A DNA stretch of 64,000 bases, from contig MCFE01000017.1 in assembly GCA_002104905.1 (NCBI GenBank), forward strand, positions 186,001 to 250,000. Direction: 5' to 3'. The translations under genes and the position numbers were made by a program. Of the stretch, positions 57,546-64,000 are shown piece after piece. The notes beneath the pieces were generated by a model. The model was given only the letters and a program-made list of their open reading frames with translations. It did not search any database and was not told where the DNA came from. The DNA comes from Basidiobolus meristosporus CBS 931.73. Taxonomy: Eukaryota; Basidiobolomycota; Basidiobolomycetes; Basidiobolales; Basidiobolaceae. Numbering within the stretch: position 1 is the stretch's first letter; each line of letters begins with the position of its first letter.

Positions 57546-58439
57546 ATGTCCCAAATCACTACGGTTGCTGTTGCTGGAAGCGGTGGAGTTGGCAGTTTTA
57601 TAGTCGATGCACTCATCCGTCATCATTATCGGGTTGTCGTATTAACGAGAAGCTCAGAGTCCAAGATCCCAGGGGCAAAAGTTGTATCTATTGACTATTC
57701 TAACCATTCTGAATTGGTCGAAGTACTCCGCGGCGTAGATGCAGTAGTCTCGGCAATTTCTGGGACTGCCATTCTTGAGGGGCAGCTCCCTCTGATTGAT
57801 GCAGCTTTAGAAGCTGGGGTTCAGTGGTTCCTTCCTTCTGAGTATGGAATCGATATCCGTACTCGTGAGGGCATCCGGTCTGAATTCCCTTACTACAACG
57901 AAGCTATCATCACCACAAAAGACCGTATCCGTGATAAATTAGTGCAGCATCAAGAGACCATGGCGTGGACTTTCTTGAACCCCGGGTTTTTCATCGATAT
58001 AGCGCTCTCTCCTGAAATCGGATTCGACTTGGCTAACAAGAAGGCCGTAATTGTTGGGGATGGCAATGCATTAGTATCCTGGTCCACCCGTTACGATGCT
58101 GGAGAATATGTAGCGGCAATTCTCGCCAATCAAGACACAAGAAACCAAGAAGTCACACTAGCTGCTGATCTAAAGAGCCTAAACGATGTTATATCCGATA
58201 TTGAATCCATTCTGAAAATCAAACTTTCAGTTACCCATCTTACAACTGAAGAGGCGATCTCTATTGTGAAGAACTCTACCTTCGCAACGCCATACGACGG
58301 ATTTATTGAAGAGACTAAAAGGATTTTGGGTGGCGGCTATGTCCATCAGGAAGTCAACGAGATTCACAGATTCCAAAATCTTAAAACTATATCAGTCAGA
58401 GATTACATCAGTTGCCTACAAGGTGGAGCGTTTCACTAA
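57546..58439 (+). CDS. NmrA-like / isoflavone-reductase-type NAD(P)-binding protein
   Basis: An intronless gene for 297 residues. The Rossmann fold opens VAVAGSGGVGSFIVDALIRH with the nucleotide-binding GSGGVG, and VVVLTRSS ends strand 2. GVDAVVSAIS and GVQWFLPSEYGIDI follow, then LNPGFFIDIAL and a C-terminal half with GEYVAAILANQD. This is the atypical short-chain dehydrogenase group that includes NmrA, phenylcoumaran benzylic ether reductases and related fungal proteins. NmrA itself is a redox sensor that represses AreA-type GATA factors, but sequences alone do not tell sensors from reductases. No catalytic Lys is obvious to me. The gene lies alone between EF-3 and the permease duplication. 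Confidence 0.8.
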   Translation: MSQITTVAVAGSGGVGSFIVDALIRHHYRVVVLTRSSESKIPGAKVVSIDYSNHSELVEVLRGVDAVVSAISGTAILEGQLPLIDAALEAGVQWFLPSEYGIDIRTREGIRSEFPYYNEAIITTKDRIRDKLVQHQETMAWTFLNPGFFIDIALSPEIGFDLANKKAVIVGDGNALVSWSTRYDAGEYVAAILANQDTRNQEVTLAADLKSLNDVISDIESILKIKLSVTHLTTEEAISIVKNSTFATPYDGFIEETKRILGGGYVHQEVNEIHRFQNLKTISVRDYISCLQGGAFH

Positions 58440-59530
58440 CTCTGAAACGCCACCCGGAAGACAACACGACATTTATAGAACGTTGCTAAACAATACGAAT
58501 CAAGTAATAGGCGAATGGCATTGTTATTTTAATATATTTTGATCAATATTTCCACTTTATCTTTGCCATTATAAAACCAAAAATACACTGGTCATTTACT
58601 TGTGTTTCATTAATATGTTAGTAGTGTTCTATCAACTCATTTCATTATGCTGGTTGATCTCATGTCATTAGATTGTTTTTTTGGGCATAATATGAAGTGG
58701 GCCGAATAGGGTGCTTTGACTTATTTCAAAGTGCGAAGTTTCCTATGTTACCTAAAGGCATTCCATGTTTTGATACTCTCCAACATGTTTATCACTTGCT
58801 TTTATAAATTTCATTACAAATATATACATATCTTTTATTTCTGCTCAACAAATTTTTGAAAGAATGGCATGCATACTATTAGTTATCTTGACATTGTTTC
58901 ATTTTAACATGTACCTTCATGAATTCCAAGTGAGGTAATTGTTTCTTAGGATGAATAACTCTATGGACGCCAAGTTACTATATGGAAACTCTGACTTTTA
59001 TACATATTTGGCTTTGTATTTGTAACCACTTGATAATTTACCCAAATCCGTTGTCTTATAACAGAATCAAGCCATGTTGGATATAACCCGCTTCAGCATC
59101 ACCATTTAACAACATATAAATGCCAATATCCTGTTGAAATCAGCACAATTCACTGGACTTTATGTTTTCGGAATATACTGTACTGTGCGATACTAAGTCC
59201 AGAGATAGGCACATAATAAAAAATATGGTTATTTAGTAGCCATCTACAAATAACCCCAACTAGTTCAGGGTTTTTTGACAATGAATCACCATACTCTGTA
59301 GCGCAGATAACTGGGCTTTGTTCATTCCACAGAGTTTATGAGTTGGCCCAGGTAATAGACCACAGAGGTAAGCATAAAATATAGCCGTTTGTGGTAAAGT
59401 TTCCAACATTGCGATTCATTCAGATACATCGAATTGTTGTTGTACTAAAGCCACAGCATCCTTATAAGGAGATTTTAACACTGAGTGGACTTTGATCTAG
59501 GGACCGAAATTTGCATCCGGTATCCACCTC
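58440..59530. other. Intergenic, nothing recognised
   Basis: About 1.1 kb, AT-rich, without coding signal or repeats that I can see. Confidence 0.45.
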
Positions 59531-59912
59531 ACCAACTACAAATACCAAATATATACTAGTAATAGTGCGTGCTAGAATTCACATGGTTAATTGGCTGCGA
59601 CAACCAGTTGACAGGACCAGGCAAAAAGTTAACTTATATTGTAATACACCATCTCTATCTGCCTACGATAATTAAGTTCCAATAACCTACAAGAGGGTCA
59701 CTGATTGTAAGATTCAATTCGTGGTAGCACCTAGAGGTTATCATATCCTTAAAAAAGTGTTTTCCCCAGCAGGTACACCGATTATAGTAAGAATACCCAT
59801 TTCACCAACTCACGAGTAAAAATCAACCACCAACTAAATATACCAAATATATTCTAGCGTCGGTGCGTGCCAAAATCTCCAAGGTTCATTGGCTACGATA
59901 ACCAGTTGGCAA
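59531..59912. repeat. Degenerate direct repeat in the upstream region of the second permease copy
   Basis: 59531-59614 and 59829-59912 share an ACCAACTA...ATACCAAATATAT core, a GTGCGTGC box and an ATTGGCT.CGA..ACCAGTTG end, offset 298 bp. The downstream unit has a counterpart in the promoter of the intact copy, but the upstream one does not. Confidence 0.65.
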
Positions 59913-61655
59913 GAGTAACACATAAAGTGTTCCGGAGGTTGAGTTGGGACCAACCTCTGGCTTCTGTACACCTACGTGCGGTCTCCCCTTCTCAAGATTG
60001 GTAGTTCATTGGCGGCAAGTTACACACCCGCTCTCAAAGTATATAAATCGCCAGAGCCCTTTCAGTGTTTTCCATACTATCTCTAGGTCTCCAGATAAGT
60101 ACAATAATGTCCAATTCGCTTCACTCTTTGGGTGAGTCTAAGCTCACTGGCTGGCATCTTCGAGCAATTATCGTGGCAGGTATTGGATTCTTCACCGATG
60201 CCTATGATATCTTTATCATCAACCTCGCAGTTCCGATGATGGGCTATGTCTATTATACCAATAACAACAACAAGATTCCCAAACAGTACGAAGGCCCATT
60301 GAAAGGGGCCACTGCCTTTGGTACATTGATTGGACAACTACTGTTTGGCTACCTAGGGGATCGTCTTGGAAGAAAGAAGATGTATGGCTCAGAGTTGATT
60401 ATCATTATTTTTGCTACCATCTGCTGTGCAATTGCTGGTTCGTGGGCTAAAGGAGTGAACGTGATTGCCATCCTTGGCTTTTGGCGCTTCATTCTCGGAA
60501 TTGGCATAGGAGGTGACTACCCAGTGTCGGCAGTAATCACATCAGAGTTTGCCTCAACAAAAAGAAGAGGCATGATGATTGCCGCCGTCTTTGCGTCCCA
60601 AGGAACTGGTATTTTGGTCGGAGCGCTGTTTACTGTGATCATGTTGGCTATCTTCCAAGGGGCCATCCGGGCGGATCAGAACAACTTCGATTATGTTTGG
60701 AGACTGATGCTTGCTTTTGGATGCGTTCCTGCCATTTTTACCGTGTACTTCCGTTTGACCATGCCCGAATCACCACGCTATACTTTGGAAGTGAATGGAG
60801 ATCCGGAAAAGGCAGCCGAGGACTTGAGAGGAATCATGAATGTCGAAGACAAGGATCGCGTGGAGGCGCATCATCAGATAGCTAAGGTTGAACGCCCACA
60901 ACTGACCTTCACTGAGCATTTCGGACAGTGGAAGAATCTCAAGGTGTTGCTAGGTACCTCGTTGTCCTGGTTTTTCCTCGACATTGCCTTCTATGGACTC
61001 TCCCTTAACCAGTCATACGTCCTACAAGCGATCGGATATTCCTCAAAAGGCCTCTCTCCTTACGATGCCATGTGGACTGAGGCCGTTGGAAATCTAATCA
61101 TTCTCATTAATGGGAACTGTCCCAGGCTACTGGTTCACGGTGTTCCTTATTGAACGCATGGGCCGAATCAAGATCCAGTTGATGGGATTCGCCTTTTTAA
61201 CCATCATTTTCATCATACTCTCTGCTGGCTTTTACAAGATTCGGGACACAGCAGTTGCGCTATTCGTCGCATTGTTTACCTTGGCCCAGTTCTTCTTCAA
61301 TTTCGGCCCAAATACCACCACATTTGTCCTTCCATCCGAGGTATTCCCCACTCGCTTCCGTTCCACTGCTCACGGTATCTCGGCTGCTTCCGGAAAGCTT
61401 GGAGCCAATCATCGCTACTTTCGGCTTCAATCAATTGGTGGAGATTGGTGGTAAGGATGGAGAGCACGCTTTCCTTCCACAAACCCTCGGAATCTTTGCT
61501 GCCATCATGTTCCTTGGATTTCTATCAACCTTCTGGGTACCTGAAACCAAGGGCAAATCTTTGGAAGAGATTTCCGGGGAAGATAGCTAGAGCATTAATC
61601 ACACATGTCAAATAGAATCACCACTTAAATATATCACATAATTAATACCATAAGT
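59645..61655 (+). repeat. Inverted duplication arm B (phosphate permease locus)
   Basis: The partner of 2612-4625 in the opposite orientation. Coding parts are nearly identical, with scattered synonymous changes; flanks are more diverged. Confidence 0.85.
60107..61590 (+). pseudogene. PHO84: PHO84-type phosphate transporter, second copy with two single-base insertions
   Basis: From the ATG at 60107 the protein is identical to the copy at 2678-4159 for about 330 residues. Then an extra base at about 61101-61104 (ATCATTCTCATT against ATCATTTCATT) shifts the frame. A second extra base, an A near 61407 (GAGCCAATC against GAGCCATC), shifts it again, leaving the total at +2 so the original frame is not restored. 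The remaining sequence still encodes the family's last helices and the same C-terminus in separate frames. The otherwise purely synonymous differences point to very recent inactivation or to indel errors in the assembly. A TATATAAA box at 60040-60047 is retained. Confidence 0.82.
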
Positions 61656-61914
61656 TGACCATAAAACCATGCACTTTGGATAAATATAATGGTACTCCTA
61701 TATTTCCTGCTCAGTCATGGGATATTAGTGACAAACTATATCTCAAATATTGCAAGTAACTAGCGGGTTCACTCCACCAGCCAACTGAAATTAAACTAAT
61801 TCCTCAAGTAAACTAGGCTTGGAGAGTACAATAATTACCAAAAGTTAAAATATCAACTTCAGTAACTTAAATTAAAGAAGCCAAGTTCTACTGGGATATA
61901 TATTTATAGGGTTA
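61656..61914. other. Short AT-rich stretch
   Basis: Nothing seen between the permease duplication and the repeat patch. Confidence 0.4.
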
Positions 61915-62650
61915 TGGGAGGGAAAGTCACCAAGGTAGGTGAAATCTTTATTTGATTTCAGACAAGTCTTAGGGTTAGGGGGGGAGACAGTCACCAACAG
62001 GTGAAATCTTTATTGCAGTTGAAACAAAGAAGCCAGCGCTACTGTTGTAGCTTTGATACAAGAGTGTGTAGCTGGGGGGAATTTGTAGGTAAGTTAATAA
62101 GAAGTGATGATAGTTCTTCAGTGCTCAAGACACTGTTCAGTGGAAAGGGGGGTAGCAAGAGAGGTAAGAATGACTTGTGAACAACTTAGGGTTAGGGGGG
62201 AGGAAAGTCACCAAGTGGTGAAATCTTTATTTACTTATGACAAGTATCTAAAGAAGCCAAGTTAATCTGAAGTTATTCCTAGAAAGCTAGGTCTGAGAGA
62301 TATCTTTCTGGTAAGCCAGGTCTGAGAGTTGAGAAGCTGAGTGGTACTATATTTCCTAGTTAGCTAGGTCTGAGAGAGGTTTCCTGGAAAGCCAGGCCTG
62401 AGAAGTGAGAATCTGAATATATCTGAGCTAATTTATACTGGTTTGCGGTAGCTGAATTGTGGCTGGGATGGCCAGTAGACTGGGGGAACTGAGAGGAATT
62501 TCTGGGCAATCACGGGCCAAGATTACTAGGCAAATTTAGCCAATTAGCATTTCAAGGATTTCAGCCAATCAGAGCCTTTTACATTGGGTAAGGGGGAAGA
62601 CAGTCACCAACAGGTGAGATCTTTATTTCTTAGGGTTAGGGTTGAGGCGA
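61915..62650. repeat. Composite repeat patch with TTAGGG motifs and a TCACC/GGTGA hairpin unit
   Basis: A unit AGTCACCAA(CA)GGTGAAATC followed by TTTATT occurs four times, near 61925, 61989, 62206 and 62602. TTAGGGTTAGGGG-type blocks occur near 61969, 62186 and 62630. AAAGAAGCCA recurs near 61875, 62026 and 62249, and a GCYAGGTCTGAGAG word is repeated four times between 62287 and 62403. The TCACCAACAGGTGA core is an inverted repeat. Confidence 0.75.
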
Positions 62651-62705
62651 AGGAGGATAATCGGGACCTGCTAGCGACTAATATTTCAAACCGCAAAGTG
62701 ACTTA

Positions 62706-63055
62706 TGTTGTAAAAATTCGTATTTTCCACCTAAATATTCACCTAACTTAGTCACTTAGATCATCATCTTCAAATCCTAGAGAATACTGACCAAATTCCT
62801 TGTCGGGATTTACTTAGAATATTTTCACCAAAATACCAGGTACCCAGAACATGAAAATTCTCAAAGTTGTCCAAACAGCCCCAAACTTTGCACACATGTT
62901 CTTGGGACCTTCCTTAACCTATTCTACGTGTTTGTAATGCCAAGACCATGTAAAAGTATAAATACTACTTTTACATTCAATAAATCATTAAGTGAAAACC
63001 ACATAATCTACTTGTTCTCCCAATCACTTCCAATATCTCCAAGACTCTTACAACA
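62706..63055 (+). mobile_element. 5' LTR of a Ty1/copia retrotransposon
   Basis: 350 bp bounded by the inverted ends TGTTGTAA and TTACAACA, followed directly by a primer-binding site and Gag. It is the most complete member of the LTR family also seen at 41372-42410 and 51151-51477. ACTTA just upstream is the candidate target-site duplication; its partner lies outside the window. Confidence 0.92.
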
Positions 63056-63074
63056 GGTTATGAGCCCCGAGCTG
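63056..63074 (+). promoter_or_regulatory. Primer-binding site, probably for a half initiator tRNA-Met
   Basis: GGTTATGAGCCCCGAGCTG begins right after the LTR. Its complement ends CTCATAACC, the anticodon loop of tRNA-Met; the preceding GGG of the stem is typical of initiator tRNA. Drosophila copia is primed in the same way by an internal cut of initiator tRNA-Met. Confidence 0.65.
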
Positions 63075-64000
63075 TCACTCTCTGCAATGTCTACTACTGC
63101 TATTACTGGAATTTTTCCCTCTGCTGAAAAGTTGGATGGATCTAACTACCAAGTGTGGAAGGTGAAGATGAAGATGCTGCTACAAGAAAGAGGCCTTTGG
63201 GATATTGTCATGGGAGAAGAATGCCCTCCTAAAAACGTGGGAGAGGAAGCCTTGAAGTACCAGAAGAAAGAACAAAGTGCCTTTAACTGCATTTGCCTTA
63301 ATGTCAAGGACAAATTGCTAATTCAATGCTCAAGAGCAAAAACGGCAAAGAATGCCTGGAAAGCATTAGAAGACACCTACCAGTCATGTTCAGCTGCCAA
63401 GAGAATGTATCTGAGAAGAAAATTCTTTACTACAAAGATGCTGCCAGGAGAAGAAATGAAAAATCTAATTAACAGAATTACCCTGCTGGTAGATGAGATG
63501 GAATCTGTGGGCGTACCAACTACTGATGAGGATGTGATAGTTACCATCCTGAATAGCCTGACAGACAAGTTTCAGGGCCTTGTATCAGCCCTAGAGTCCA
63601 GAACTGAAGATTTGACCTTAAATTACGTATATGGAAGGCTCCTGGATGAAGAATTAAGAAAATCAAGCGCCAATAAGAAGGAAGAAGAAAATGCTTTAAT
63701 AAGCAATGATAACCAACAAAGGAGGTACCCAAGACCCTACAAAGGCAACAGCAACCTATTTTGCAACTACTGCAAAAGGAAAGGACACACATCAGACCGG
63801 TGTTTCAAAAAGAGAGATTATCAGCAAAAGAAGCCTGAATATGGAAATGCTGTAACAACTGAAGATAGACTATTCATATCTGCACTAAATATGACCACAA
63901 ACAAGGATTCTCAGACGTGGTATATTGACTCTGGAGCTTCTCAACACTTTACACACCAAAAAGAACTTTTTACCCAATATCAAGAAATTCCAATTAAGAA
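63060..64000 (+). CDS. Ty1/copia Gag-protease polyprotein, 5' part (runs off window)
   Basis: The frame is open from ATG 63060 to the window end (313 codons). Gag of the UBN2/copia type starts SAEKLDGSNYQVWKVKMKML, continues ERGLWDIVMGE, then AWKALEDTY, RRKFFTTKMLPGEEMKNLIN and the ILNSLTDKFQGLVSALE helix region. The zinc knuckle is CNYCKRKGHTSDRC (C-x2-C-x4-H-x4-C). The aspartic protease then begins WYIDSGASQHFT with the catalytic DSGA. Integrase, reverse transcriptase and RNase H should follow outside. No stop or frameshift is visible, so this copy may be young. The ATG overlaps the primer site; a second ATG in frame lies 9 codons downstream. Confidence 0.93.
   Translation, partial: MSPELSLSAMSTTAITGIFPSAEKLDGSNYQVWKVKMKMLLQERGLWDIVMGEECPPKNVGEEALKYQKKEQSAFNCICLNVKDKLLIQCSRAKTAKNAWKALEDTYQSCSAAKRMYLRRKFFTTKMLPGEEMKNLINRITLLVDEMESVGVPTTDEDVIVTILNSLTDKFQGLVSALESRTEDLTLNYVYGRLLDEELRKSSANKKEEENALISNDNQQRRYPRPYKGNSNLFCNYCKRKGHTSDRCFKKRDYQQKKPEYGNAVTTEDRLFISALNMTTNKDSQTWYIDSGASQHFTHQKELFTQYQEIPIK

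Overview
The window is a piece of a fungal nuclear genome. Signs of this are fungal-type translation elongation factor EF-3, short GT-AG introns (mostly 50-80 bp), a cell-wall-integrity-type MAPKK, an AreA/Gaf1-type GATA factor, a PHO84-type phosphate transporter, Kre9/Knh1-like secreted proteins and a chitin-type AA11 LPMO. An RBM48 orthologue (a minor-spliceosome factor usually missing from Dikarya) and the gene style suggest an early-diverging lineage (Mucoromycota or Zoopagomycota). That placement is inference; nothing in the window fixes a genus.

Layout. 0-6 kb: a decayed 2-oxoglutarate dehydrogenase-like E1 fragment, an AA11-like LPMO with a C-terminal six-Cys module, and an intact phosphate permease. 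6-41 kb: compact housekeeping DNA holding sulfite oxidase, SET/NAP histone chaperone, a GPI-type Kre9-like protein, ribosomal proteins RPL35, RPL15 and RPS10, TatD nuclease, a Pho80/Pcl-type cyclin, EB1, an Mdv1-like WD40 protein, a four-finger C2H2 factor, a small membrane protein, Irc3-type mitochondrial helicase, MAPKK, GATA factor, prefoldin 6, RPB5, Mtr10/transportin-3, RraA-type aldolase, RBM48 and a second Kre9-like secreted protein.

41-52.7 kb: gene-poor, AT-rich DNA with a row of three copia LTR remnants, a fourth solo LTR, and three same-strand paralogues of a secreted double-psi beta-barrel (expansin/RlpA-like) protein. These carry the same C-terminal six-Cys module as the LPMO. 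52.7-58.5 kb: the EF-3 gene (one apparent 1-base frameshift) and an NmrA-like reductase. 59.6-61.7 kb: an inverted second copy of the phosphate permease locus, broken by two single-base insertions. 61.9-62.7 kb: a repeat patch with interstitial TTAGGG motifs. 62.7 kb to the end: the 5' LTR, primer site and Gag/protease start of a Ty1/copia retrotransposon that runs off the window.

Themes. (1) A secreted wall-active set: one LPMO and three expansin-like proteins share a CBM19-like tail, and the latter also have a putative Kex2-processed propeptide. (2) Recent rearrangement: inverted permease copies about 55 kb apart, a 195-bp identical tract between two expansin-like genes, and clustered LTRs. 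(3) Ribosomal protein genes with start-proximal introns sharing a CATCCATCC-like motif, two of them near AACCCTAA (Tbf1/telo-box-like) elements. Exon boundaries were read by eye from GT/AG sites, family conservation and frame arithmetic. Where I quote exon totals they divide by three.
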